From assembly GCA_018830225.1 (NCBI GenBank), contig JAHJSS010000035.1, positions 1 to 36,664 on the forward strand: a DNA stretch of 36,664 bases. Direction: 5' to 3'. Below the pieces are notes generated by a model, which saw only the letters and a list, made by a program, of their open reading frames with translations, was not told the origin of the DNA and made no database searches. Both the position numbers and the translations under genes were made by a program. Within the stretch, counting starts at the first letter, position 1. Each line of letters opens with the position of its first letter. This DNA comes from Nanobdellota archaeon (GTDB lineage: Archaea > Nanobdellota > Nanobdellia > Woesearchaeales > UBA11576). Below are positions 24,469-32,003 of the stretch, piece by piece.

Positions 24469-24580
24469 GGTCAAGCAGGCTGCTAACTGATGATTTTACC
24501 AACCATGCTGCGCAATAACCGCTGTTTGTTCTAGAAGTGCAGCCCAGTCCGCTTTGCTTATCTGAGGACACGCAATGAGC

Positions 24581-24604
24581 GGTGGCTGCAGCCACGCTGC
24601 TATC
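24581..24604. repeat. Dispersed palindromic repeat, copy 2
   Basis: GGTGGCTGCAGCCACGCTGC followed by TATC. It contains the perfect 14-bp palindrome GTGGCTGCAGCCAC (24582-24595), 23 nt upstream of the TATA box of the surface-protein gene. The 24420-24662 gap has no gene. Confidence 0.65.
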
Positions 24605-24617
24605 TGTTCCCGCCACA

Positions 24618-24630
24618 ATATTTAAATAAT
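24618..24630 (+). promoter_or_regulatory. TATA box for the surface protein at 24663
   Basis: ATATTTAAATAAT. Transcription would begin near 24650, leaving a leader of about 12 nt and no room for a strong Shine-Dalgarno. Confidence 0.5.
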
Positions 24631-24662
24631 GCATAGCATGTATAATGCCATAGAACCGTAAT

Positions 24663-25814
24663 ATGGCTGCCCAAAAAAGAGAGAGGAAAACAGGCAGAAA
24701 CCAGACCCTGCCGACAAACAACCTTTTCGCGCTAATCGTGTTATTGTTCATCCTGAGCTCTGTCTTCTCAAGCTACCTCACATACAACAGGTCACGGCAG
24801 ATAGTCCAGGAGCTGACAGGAGAGGTGGTGACGACAGAAGGCAAGGCAAGGCTCTGCGTGAACAAGCAGCCGTCAATAAACCAGAGCTGCAACACCACCG
24901 CGACCGTAGGAGTCGGCTACTACTGTGATGTTGACGCGACAGACCCTGACAACGACACCATCACATTCTATGACAACACAGCGCTCTTCAGCATAGACCC
25001 TAACACAGGAGAGATAATATTCACTCCTGCTGCAGGAGATGCAGGCACACACAGCATAACCATCACAGCAACGGACGGGAAAGGATGCTCCAACTCGAAC
25101 GCCACGATATCCTTCACGATAACAATACCTGCGGTGCCTGGAGTGCCAGGAGGAGGTGGCGGCGGGGGCGGAGTCACAAGGGAATGCACTCCGCAGTGGG
25201 AATGCACCCCTTGGAGCACGTGCAGGCAGGACGGGACAAAGACCAGGACATGCTACACCCTCAACAACTGTCCCAAAGACATACCTCTGGAGAAAGAGAG
25301 CTGCATATACGTACTGCCCCCTGCACCGAGAGAGCCAAAGTTCAAGCAGTTCGAATTCTGCGATTTCGACATAGAGGACTCGTGCACGAGGAATGTCGGC
25401 ATGAACGAGGACTGGCTGCTGACCTACAGGGGCAAGGCCGGAGTGATGAACTTCCTCAGGATAGATTGGGAGGGCATAGACGTGAGCATCGACGATGAGC
25501 TGCTGTTCTCAGTGGGCATGAAAAGGATAAAGCCTGTCGACCTCGACGGAGACGGAGTGGACGACGTAGAGTTCATATACCACAGCACATCAGCAGGAAG
25601 GGCTGATGTCACAGGCAAGCGCCTAAGTCAGCTGGAAGTCGTGCGGGAAAGGCCGGTATACATCCAGATGCTGCCGTGGTGGCTGACTGCAACACTCATC
25701 TTCGTGTACAACAACGCATGCGCGATACTCCTCATAGTAATCATACTTGCTGCAGTGCTCATCTACGCAGGCATCATGCGGAAGATGGAAGAAGACAAGA
25801 AGAAAAAGGAATGA
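24663..25814 (+). CDS. Membrane-anchored surface protein with cadherin-like and TSP1-like parts
   Basis: Predicted envelope protein with both ends in the cytoplasm: TM1 (about 21-42), a large exterior part, TM2 (about 345-372) and a charged KKKKE tail. The exterior holds a putative-Ig/cadherin-like domain (about 60-155, with DATDPDNDTITF and NPNTGEIIFTPAAGDAG), a Gly8 linker, a Cys-rich thrombospondin type-1-like motif (WECTPWSTCRQDGTKTRTC, about 175-215), and a domain with a DLDGDGVDD loop that could bind calcium. The Cys content suggests extracytoplasmic disulfides. Function unknown; cell-cell contact or envelope scaffolding is plausible by domain type only. Confidence 0.8.
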   Translation: MAAQKRERKTGRNQTLPTNNLFALIVLLFILSSVFSSYLTYNRSRQIVQELTGEVVTTEGKARLCVNKQPSINQSCNTTATVGVGYYCDVDATDPDNDTITFYDNTALFSIDPNTGEIIFTPAAGDAGTHSITITATDGKGCSNSNATISFTITIPAVPGVPGGGGGGGGVTRECTPQWECTPWSTCRQDGTKTRTCYTLNNCPKDIPLEKESCIYVLPPAPREPKFKQFEFCDFDIEDSCTRNVGMNEDWLLTYRGKAGVMNFLRIDWEGIDVSIDDELLFSVGMKRIKPVDLDGDGVDDVEFIYHSTSAGRADVTGKRLSQLEVVRERPVYIQMLPWWLTATLIFVYNNACAILLIVIILAAVLIYAGIMRKMEEDKKKKE

Positions 25815-25850
25815 GAGATAAATAAGAATAAAAATCAAGGGCCCGCAGCA

Positions 25851-26573
25851 TCATCCATTCTCTCTCAGGAGCGCTATATCCCTGTGCTGCTTCCTGAACT
25901 CGTGGGCAGTCTCTATGAGCAGACGGCCGCCCTTCGGGATAAGCTTCTCGAAATACCAGAGCCTGAGGTTGCCCTCCTTCATGTGGAGGTGAAGGTCCTT
26001 CCTGTTCTGTATGCGCGTGTCAGAGATGTGGAAATACCTGGGCTTCAAGGCCATGAGCCTCTTGATGAACTGGATGTAATCCAGGCCATGATGGTGCGCA
26101 TATTCCGCAGCATGGGGGAAGTCAAGACACATGCTTTTCCTGGTATCGCGAAGGATACTCCTCATTTCAGATAGACTCCCGCCTATCCTCTTACCGCCAG
26201 GCCCTAAGGCGGGCATGTTCTCGACAACAAACCTTGAGTCTATCCTCTTTATGAATGATATGGTGTGCTTAATGCTGCAGGTCTTGTCCTCCAGGTATCC
26301 TGGATGGACCACTATGGTTTCTGCGCCGAGGATATCTGCAGCCTTCTTTGCTGTCTCGACGCCGACCCTGTTGATTGTGTCTTTCTTGGCAGGGTCTGCA
26401 GGGTTGAACCCCCAGTGGGAGTGGATTGTGTGGACTGTGAAAGGCCTCTTTATTGCCTTGAGGGCGCGGAAGTTGGACTTGGGAATAGCAGTGACCTCGA
26501 AGAAATCACAATACTTCGCTATGCGCTTAGCATATTCCAGGTCTTCAGGATAGATCTTTATGCCGATATCCAT
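25851..26573 (-). CDS. TIM-barrel protein of the sugar isomerase/endonuclease IV superfamily
   Basis: Xylose isomerase-like TIM barrel (AP endonuclease 2 family). Candidate metal ligands are spread as in that family: HTIHSHWG, VVHPGY, VVENMPALG, CLDFPHAA, YFHISDTR and LLIETAHE. 240 aa, a bare barrel without the extra loops of bona fide endonuclease IV, so sugar-phosphate isomerase/epimerase-like chemistry is as likely as DNA repair. A Shine-Dalgarno GAGGTTA overlaps the upstream permease stop. It ends the minus-strand ABC operon, though its role there is unclear. Confidence 0.75.
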   Translation of the reverse strand: MDIGIKIYPEDLEYAKRIAKYCDFFEVTAIPKSNFRALKAIKRPFTVHTIHSHWGFNPADPAKKDTINRVGVETAKKAADILGAETIVVHPGYLEDKTCSIKHTISFIKRIDSRFVVENMPALGPGGKRIGGSLSEMRSILRDTRKSMCLDFPHAAEYAHHHGLDYIQFIKRLMALKPRYFHISDTRIQNRKDLHLHMKEGNLRLWYFEKLIPKGGRLLIETAHEFRKQHRDIALLRENG

Positions 26574-26582
26574 CGCATAACC

Positions 26583-27791
26583 TCACTCGTATCTTAATGC
26601 ATCAACAGGCTTCATCTTAGAGGCCTGCCGCGCAGGGAGCGTGCCCGCAATCGCGCCTACAGCGAATGAGAATAGCAGGGCTCCGAATGTAAGGTACCAT
26701 GGGAAAAGCGTCTGGATGAATGTCCAGCCAGCGCTAGCGGCGCCGAAAGCCACAAGCTTGCTGAGGCCAATGCCTGCAGCAATGCCCGCAATCCCGCCGA
26801 CAACACCCAATATCCCTGACTCGATGAGGAACAGGAAGAATATGTCGCTGTTCCTGGCCCCTATCGCCTTCATGATGCCTATCTCGTTCGTCCTCTCAAG
26901 GACTGAAGTGTACATCGTGTTGGCGATGTTCACGCCACCTACAATCAGGGATATTGCTGCTATCCCTATTAGTACTATCTGGACCACTGTCAGGACGATG
27001 CCGAAGGTCTCCATGTAATCCTCAGTCGTAGAGACTGTAAAATCCTCATCACCCTCTTTAACATCATGCAGTTTCCTGAGCTTCTTCTTGATCCGGTCAC
27101 CAACTTTCGCAGGCTCTTCTCCCTGCCTAACAGTCACATATATGAAATCAAGCTCGTCTTCAGATATGTCTAATATATCAAGCACAGCATCAATCGTGAG
27201 GTATACATTAGCATCATCCTGGGGATTCCCGACCTCGCTGACAGAACCGACAACCCTGAATTTCTTGCCTTCTATCTCGATCTTGTCTCCGACCTCGACC
27301 TGAGCATCAAAAAAATCCCCTGAGATGAAATTCTTACCCAGGACAGCTTCCCTGTCACCTTCGGCGCCGCGTCCTTGAGCCATCTCTACCCCGAAACTCT
27401 CTATCATCGTCTCGAAATCGATATCCGGATCGTCCATGCCCATGACAAAGGTGTACTTGCTCTCTCCCTTGAACGTGATCCTTGACAGCTTGAACACCAT
27501 GGAGCTCGCGCTCTCCACGCCTGATATGCCCCTCACGGCCAACAGGTCATCATTTGAAAGCTTGATTGTCATAGTAGGGTCCAAGCCTACGCTGGTTCCT
27601 GGCTGTATGAATATCTTGTCAGTCCCTAAAAGGTCAAACTGGCGGTCAATGCTCGCCTTCAGCCCCTGTCCGAGTGATATGAGTGACACTACAGCCGCTA
27701 TGCCTATGAATATGCCTATAAGTGTGAGTGCGGTTCGCTTCTTCTGGCTGGTGAATGTCTTGAACGCCAGCTTGAAATAATCTGTCCACAT
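26583..27791 (-). CDS. MacB/FtsX-type ABC transporter permease (copy 2)
   Basis: Membrane subunit of a type VII (MacB-like) ABC system. TM1 (LTLIGIFIGIAAVVSLISLGQG, shown only in part: GIFIGIAAVVSLI) precedes an extracytoplasmic MacB_PCD-like domain of about 220 residues, then an FtsX domain with three TMs (EIGIMKAIGARNSDIFFLFL marks the first loop). 402 aa, typical. It is a close paralogue of the next gene: both carry a KKLRKL-x-DVKEG-x-EDF stretch. A GGAAGTGA Shine-Dalgarno overlaps the paralogue's stop. Such transporters use ATP on one side to move an exterior domain; the substrate is unknown. Confidence 0.9.
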   Translation of the reverse strand: MWTDYFKLAFKTFTSQKKRTALTLIGIFIGIAAVVSLISLGQGLKASIDRQFDLLGTDKIFIQPGTSVGLDPTMTIKLSNDDLLAVRGISGVESASSMVFKLSRITFKGESKYTFVMGMDDPDIDFETMIESFGVEMAQGRGAEGDREAVLGKNFISGDFFDAQVEVGDKIEIEGKKFRVVGSVSEVGNPQDDANVYLTIDAVLDILDISEDELDFIYVTVRQGEEPAKVGDRIKKKLRKLHDVKEGDEDFTVSTTEDYMETFGIVLTVVQIVLIGIAAISLIVGGVNIANTMYTSVLERTNEIGIMKAIGARNSDIFFLFLIESGILGVVGGIAGIAAGIGLSKLVAFGAASAGWTFIQTLFPWYLTFGALLFSFAVGAIAGTLPARQASKMKPVDALRYE

Positions 27792-27798
27792 CTTGTTT

Positions 27799-29022
27799 TC
27801 ACTTCCGCAACGCGTCTACTGGATGCATTTTTGACGCTTGTATCGCAGGCAGGGTTCCTGCTATCGCTCCGACGACAAACGCGAAGAGCAACGCTCCCAT
27901 TATGAGAGGGAACCCGGTATACGCCTGGAGGGAGGTTATGTCGAACTGCATCGCGACAATCTCTGCAATCTTCCCTATCCCTAGCCCGAGGGCCACGCCG
28001 ATGGCGCCGCCAACAGCGCCAAGAAGGCCGGATTCTATGAGAAATATTAGCATTATTGTAGAGTTCCGGGCACCTACTGACTTCATTATGCCTATCTCTT
28101 TTGTCCTTTCTACCACAGATGTATACATTGTGTTCATGATACCAATACCTCCGACAAGGAGGGATATCGCAGCCAGCCCTACAAGAACGGCCTGGACAAC
28201 GCCGAGTATCTGCTCAAAAGCAGCAATCACCTGGGCAGAGGTCTGAACACTGAAATCCTCTTCCCCTTCCTTGACATCCCTGAGCTTCCTCAGCTTCCTT
28301 TTGACACGCTCAACCACCTCATCGACATCATACCCTTCATCGACCCGCATGAATATTGCGCTGACCTCGTCAGCCTCATCGAATATCTCCCTAGCAGCCT
28401 CTTTCGGGACCCTTATCATACTGTCACCAGCCATGCCAGCCATCCCGCCCATCTTCTTATGGATACCGACGACCTCGAATTCAACACCATTGATGTAGAT
28501 CTTGCTGCCGACCTTTATCTTCTTGTCGAAGAACTCATTGGCGGTGCTCCAGCCGACCAGCGCCTTATATTTGTCACCAGGCCGCAAGAGGCGTCCTTCT
28601 TCTATATCAAACATGGATTGAGTCCTGTAAAACTCTCTGCGTTCACTGTCAAACGGGAAACCCCACACCATCTCCTGTTTCGTCTCCTTGCCGAAAATGA
28701 TATATGCCGTCTTGCTGTAGATGCTGGCAGACATTTCGACCCCGCGCAGGTCCTTGACTGCGTCGTAATCATCCTCAGTGAACTTTGTAGCGCTCAACGA
28801 GCCGCCTACAGGGCCCATCCCAGCCCCTCCCGGGGATATGACGATGCGGTTGGTGCCGAGCTTCTTGAACTCAGAAAGAAGCGCGTTCTCCATGCCCTGA
28901 GAAAGAGAGACAAGGCCGACGACAGCCATTATGCCTATGAATATGCCTATCACGGTCAGCCAGGACCTGAGCTTTCTCCTTGTGAGATTGCTGAAAGCAA
29001 TCCTGAAATAGTCGAATATCAT
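27799..29022 (-). CDS. MacB/FtsX-type ABC transporter permease (copy 1)
   Basis: Paralogue of the adjacent permease with the same layout: TM1 near the N-terminus (GIFIGIMAVVGLVSLSQG), a MacB_PCD-like exterior domain (about 45-260), and an FtsX domain with three TMs and EIGIMKSVGARNSTIMLIFL. The exterior domain has a Gly-rich loop (GGAGMGPVGG) near residue 67. The pair likely forms a heterodimer driven by the ATPase at 30426-31199. 407 aa. A 56-nt gap separates it from the upstream CARDB-like gene, with no evident promoter. Confidence 0.9.
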   Translation of the reverse strand: MIFDYFRIAFSNLTRRKLRSWLTVIGIFIGIMAVVGLVSLSQGMENALLSEFKKLGTNRIVISPGGAGMGPVGGSLSATKFTEDDYDAVKDLRGVEMSASIYSKTAYIIFGKETKQEMVWGFPFDSERREFYRTQSMFDIEEGRLLRPGDKYKALVGWSTANEFFDKKIKVGSKIYINGVEFEVVGIHKKMGGMAGMAGDSMIRVPKEAAREIFDEADEVSAIFMRVDEGYDVDEVVERVKRKLRKLRDVKEGEEDFSVQTSAQVIAAFEQILGVVQAVLVGLAAISLLVGGIGIMNTMYTSVVERTKEIGIMKSVGARNSTIMLIFLIESGLLGAVGGAIGVALGLGIGKIAEIVAMQFDITSLQAYTGFPLIMGALLFAFVVGAIAGTLPAIQASKMHPVDALRK

Positions 29023-29078
29023 TTTTCAGGCATCATCAATGAAAACAAAACATAAAGACAAAAGAAATTATTTCGCGG

Positions 29079-30419
29079 CTACTTCTTCTGCGCCTCCTTC
29101 CTCTTCCTGCGCCTGTCCCACCAGCGGTAGCCCAGCCAGACAGCCACTATTATGACTATTGCCAGGACTATCATCAAGGCGCTCTGGCTCTTGATCTCAC
29201 CCTTCTCAGCAGCGGTGCGGATCTGGTATTCCAGAGTCACATCCTTGTCGTAATCCACATTGTTCGCGTCCTTGAACTCGATGTGCAACGGAAAACTTAT
29301 AACCGCGCTGTGGTCAGCATCGCCGTTGTCGTTCAGGTATATGGAGAAGTCCACGCTCTCGAAATCATCCGAGTCTATGTTGCCGATGTACTCCTTGTTT
29401 GCAGACACTATCTTGTAGTCTTCAGTCTCCTTGAGCGACACGTCCAGGAACTTGACGTCTGTCACGCCCTTGTTCACGAACTTGAAGGACACTTTCCCGG
29501 TCTTCTTGCCCGCGACAAGGTCGGTCTGGTCTATAACCACGTAGATGTCAGGGGCAGACCCAACTACAACACCGATTATGTCATTCTTGGTGAACTCTGT
29601 GCCGAGCTCATCCTTGTAGGTGATTATTATCGGCAGCTTGTAAACCCTTGACGTCGCGTCAGGATACACCATCAGGTCGTAAGACACTATGGCCGTGCCG
29701 CCTGGCTTTATTGACTGGACCCTCCTCTCGCTCGCGGAAGTGGTTGGCGCGAAAGGCAACGCGTCATACAGGAGGCTAGACTCAGCGCCTGTCGCAGACC
29801 TCGGGATCGTCGAAAGCGTAAGGTCCAGCTTGACATTCACATCCTTCATGAGCGAGTCTGCCAGGTTCCTCAGCTTGATGTTGAGCTTCCCTGTGCTCCC
29901 AGGAGTTATCCTTGAAGGTTCCATGAGTATATCATCTATCACTACCGCAGCATCGACGCTCTGGACCCTTGTCTCGAAAAGGTCGAGCTTTGTCCAGCCA
30001 TCCATACCCTTATACCGGTACTTGAGCGTCAGCTTGTTCACACCCTCAGCGGCGTCCTCGTCGATGCGCACCTTATAATAGAGCACGACACCTTCCTCTC
30101 CCTTCTGGTGGCCCTGGATAGTTCCAATCTTTCTGATACCATTATCAGTGCCGAGAAGCTGCAACGGATAGTCCGGGACCAGCATGAACTCGACATCCTC
30201 CAGCGGAGTCGAGCCATAGTTGATCACCATCCACCTGAGCTCAAGATACTCCCCTGGCTTCACAGGGTCGGGGTCCTGGCTGATCATCGAGACGCGTATG
30301 CTCGCGCCGGAGACATATGTATCACTGTCAGCGAAGGCAGATGCGCCCAGAAATATCATCAATAAAAGTGCAGTGCCCATAAATACAGCCATTCCATTCT
30401 TTTTGCATCCTGTTCTCAT
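29079..30419 (-). CDS. Secreted tail-anchored CARDB-like protein (COG1361-like)
   Basis: Extracytoplasmic protein anchored at its C-terminus. A signal peptide (about 1-31, ending GASAFA) is followed by several beta-rich Ig/CARDB-like domains of the NPF-like type found in archaeal S-layer-associated proteins (for example LRNLADSLMKDVNVKLDL). One TM near residues 410-430 and a basic tail (RRRKRKEAQKK) follow. It sits six bases after the ABC ATPase and before the permeases, so it is probably a functional part of the transporter, comparable to an exterior substrate-binding or adaptor subunit. Domain naming is by pattern and approximate. Confidence 0.78.
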   Translation of the reverse strand: MRTGCKKNGMAVFMGTALLLMIFLGASAFADSDTYVSGASIRVSMISQDPDPVKPGEYLELRWMVINYGSTPLEDVEFMLVPDYPLQLLGTDNGIRKIGTIQGHQKGEEGVVLYYKVRIDEDAAEGVNKLTLKYRYKGMDGWTKLDLFETRVQSVDAAVVIDDILMEPSRITPGSTGKLNIKLRNLADSLMKDVNVKLDLTLSTIPRSATGAESSLLYDALPFAPTTSASERRVQSIKPGGTAIVSYDLMVYPDATSRVYKLPIIITYKDELGTEFTKNDIIGVVVGSAPDIYVVIDQTDLVAGKKTGKVSFKFVNKGVTDVKFLDVSLKETEDYKIVSANKEYIGNIDSDDFESVDFSIYLNDNGDADHSAVISFPLHIEFKDANNVDYDKDVTLEYQIRTAAEKGEIKSQSALMIVLAIVIIVAVWLGYRWWDRRRKRKEAQKK

Positions 30420-30425
30420 TTTCAG

Positions 30426-31199
30426 CTACCTCTTGTGTTTTTTTTGGATCTTGCTCTTCAGCCTCTTCCTGCAGGGAGACTCCTTGTCGTGAGAATGCTT
30501 CCTGCCCTTCTTCGAGCTCACGATGCTCCCATCCCTCAGGAACTCGATGCGCTCGGCATGCTCTGCCACGTTGGCGTCATGCGTAACCATGACTATTGTC
30601 TTGCACTTGGTGCTGTGGAGCCTCTTCAGGAAATCCAGGACTATACCGCCTGTCTTCGAGTCAAGGTTCCCTGTCGGCTCGTCCGCAAGTATGACTTCAG
30701 GATCGTTCGCGAGGGCCCTGGCGATCGCGACGCGCTGCTGCTGCCCGCCGGACAGCTCTGTAGGTTTGTGCTCCATCCTGTCGCCGAGCTCCACCATCTC
30801 GAGAAGCTCGACACCCCTCTCTTTCCTCTGGCTGCTCGGTATGCCCTGGAATGTCATAGGGAGCATGACATTCTCCAGAGCGGTGAGGGTGCCTATCAGG
30901 TTGAACTGCTGGAAGATGAACCCTATCTTCTTCCCCCTTATCTGGGCGAGGTCAGACTCTGAGAGGTGTGAGATGTCCCTGCTGTCCAGGAAGATCTTCC
31001 CCTTTGTGGGTATGTCCAGGCAGCCTATCATGTTCATGGCAGTGCTCTTGCCGCTGCCGCTCGGCCCCATCACAGCGACGAACTCGCCTTTCTTGATCTC
31101 CAGGTTCAGGCCCCTCAATGCAGGGACCTCTACCTCTCCCATCCTGTATATCTTCCACACATCCTTTATCCTGATGACTGTCCCGTTATTCCCCATCAT
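30426..31199 (-). CDS. ABC transporter ATP-binding protein (MacB/LolD type)
   Basis: Motor subunit for the permease pair downstream. Walker A GPSGSGKS (45-52), Q-loop FQQF (96-99), signature LSGGQ (149-153), Walker B with E174 (VILADEP) and the switch H207 are all intact. The sequence is of the LolD/MacB/YtrE class (ALRGLNLEI, NLIGTLTALENVMLP). An unusual basic C-terminal tail of about 28 residues (Lys, Arg, His) follows the last conserved segment. Start at 31199, or at the adjacent ATG 31196; one base separates it from the regulator gene. Confidence 0.95.
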   Translation of the reverse strand: MMGNNGTVIRIKDVWKIYRMGEVEVPALRGLNLEIKKGEFVAVMGPSGSGKSTAMNMIGCLDIPTKGKIFLDSRDISHLSESDLAQIRGKKIGFIFQQFNLIGTLTALENVMLPMTFQGIPSSQRKERGVELLEMVELGDRMEHKPTELSGGQQQRVAIARALANDPEVILADEPTGNLDSKTGGIVLDFLKRLHSTKCKTIVMVTHDANVAEHAERIEFLRDGSIVSSKKGRKHSHDKESPCRKRLKSKIQKKHKR

Positions 31200-31200
31200 A

Positions 31201-31680
31201 TCACTTTTCCAGGTCTTTCCTTATCTTCTCGAATACCTTCTCGACCTCGAGGAGCTGGCTGTAGTAACCCTGCACTATCTCTATCTTCTGCCTCTCCTCG
31301 GCGCTCATCCTGGACTTCCTGCACTTCTCTATCATCGCAGGGAGGGAGCTCCTCGCAGGGCCCAGGAACTGGTCGAATATGACATTCAACTTGCGCCGCA
31401 TGATCGCGTGAACATCCTTCTCGATGAAATAGAAAGCCTTCTTTGTGCCTGGCTTCCTGACCCTCACGACCATCTGGTGCATCTCGAGCATCTTCAGCTT
31501 GTTCGAGACAGATGCGAGGCTGTAGCCTGTCCTCTTGGCGAGCTCCTCCATAGAAATCTCCTTGGGATCCAGGAATATCATCCCGACAAGCCGGCTGCTC
31601 AGCTGGTCAAGGCCGAAACCGCTGAATACGCCTGACATTAAATCTAAAAATTCCTCTTCCAGGCAGGGGTGTTCCTTCAT
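31201..31680 (-). CDS. GbsR/MarR-like winged-helix regulator
   Basis: Transcription factor heading the ABC operon. The winged helix (about 38-92) includes EISMEELAKRTGYSLASVSN as helix-turn-helix and KPGTKKAFYFIEKD as wing. A long C-terminal helical region (about 95-159) probably dimerises. The layout resembles GbsR (COG1510) proteins. Start ATG 31680 follows an AGGAAG Shine-Dalgarno. First gene of a minus-strand transcript whose leader contains the hairpin pair at 31713-31764; local position suggests it controls the transporter, perhaps itself. Confidence 0.82.
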   Translation of the reverse strand: MKEHPCLEEEFLDLMSGVFSGFGLDQLSSRLVGMIFLDPKEISMEELAKRTGYSLASVSNKLKMLEMHQMVVRVRKPGTKKAFYFIEKDVHAIMRRKLNVIFDQFLGPARSSLPAMIEKCRKSRMSAEERQKIEIVQGYYSQLLEVEKVFEKIRKDLEK

Positions 31681-31712
31681 CTTCCTGTTGTCTCTGTTAT
31701 TTTTACTATGCT

Positions 31713-31764
31713 CAAACGGCTTTGCCGTTTGGCATCCTAAAAATCCGTCTGCGACGAATTTTTA
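31713..31764. repeat. Tandem hairpin pair (module 2), in the GbsR operon leader
   Basis: Hairpin 1 has perfect 8-bp arms CAAACGGC (31713-31720) and GCCGTTTG (31724-31731). A 6-nt spacer separates it from hairpin 2, with arms TAAAAAT-x-CGTC (31738-31749) and GACG-x-ATTTTTA (31753-31764), one mismatch. It lies between a minus-strand TATA box (31792-31801) and the regulator start, so it is probably in the 5' leader. Confidence 0.6.
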
Positions 31765-31791
31765 TGATTTATTAAATTTTATCAATTCTGC

Positions 31792-31801
31792 TATTTATAA
31801 T
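31792..31801 (-). promoter_or_regulatory. TATA box for the GbsR-ABC operon
   Basis: On the minus strand this reads TTATAAATAG. Transcription would begin near 31768, giving a leader of about 90 nt that would include both hairpins of the pair. Confidence 0.45.
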
Positions 31802-31850
31802 AAGTAGTGAAAATACTTATATTTAAATGTTGCGGATATCGGGCGCGCTT

Positions 31851-31869
31851 GTGGCAGCTGCCATGCTGC
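31851..31869. repeat. Dispersed palindromic repeat, variant copy
   Basis: GTGGCAGCTGCCATGCTGC. The palindromic core is changed (TGGCAGCTGCCA) in a self-compensating way, and the trailing GCTGC is kept. A second, non-palindromic relative (TGGCGGCTGCTACGCTGC) lies at 31881-31898. Confidence 0.5.
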
Positions 31870-31906
31870 CAGAATACTATTGGCGGCTGCTACGCTGCTA
31901 AGTTGT

Positions 31907-31926
31907 GGTGGCTGCAGCCACGCTGC
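31907..31926. repeat. Dispersed palindromic repeat, copy 3
   Basis: GGTGGCTGCAGCCACGCTGC, identical over all 20 bases to 24581-24600. It lies 44 nt upstream of the TATA box of the gene at 32004. Confidence 0.65.
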
Positions 31927-31970
31927 AACGATGGCGCTGACAACCTGGATCATCGCTCAAATCCATAAAT

Positions 31971-31979
31971 AATATAAAT
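31971..31979 (+). promoter_or_regulatory. TATA box for the gene at 32004
   Basis: AATATAAAT, about 25-33 nt before the ATG. Transcription would begin within a few bases of the start codon, so the message is probably leaderless. Confidence 0.55.
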
Positions 31980-32003
31980 AGACCTATTCAACTGCTGTGC
32001 AGC

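Larger units (their letters stand above)
31681..32003. other. Gene-free divergent spacer (323 nt)
   Basis: No gene seen. From left to right it holds the regulator's ribosome-binding site, the hairpin pair at 31713-31764, a minus-strand TATA, a plus-strand TATA-like TATATTTAAAT near 31818, three copies of the dispersed repeat (31851-31926), and the TATA box for the gene at 32004. Confidence 0.55.

Noticed and set aside
24486-24570. A TGATGA box and a later CTGA resembling a C/D box guide RNA
   Set aside because: Spacing exceeds that of archaeal C/D RNAs and no convincing inner C'/D' pair is present.
25851-26573. Naming the TIM barrel as endonuclease IV
   Set aside because: It is short and the metal ligands are shared with sugar isomerases; evidence is insufficient to choose.
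29079-30419. Interpretation of the CARDB-like protein as a MacA homologue
   Set aside because: No biotinyl-lipoyl or HlyD-type hairpin is visible; it is beta-rich with a C-terminal anchor.
31681-32003. Search for tRNA or CRISPR in the repeat-rich spacer
   Set aside because: No cloverleaf or acceptor sequence, and the repeats lack even spacing.
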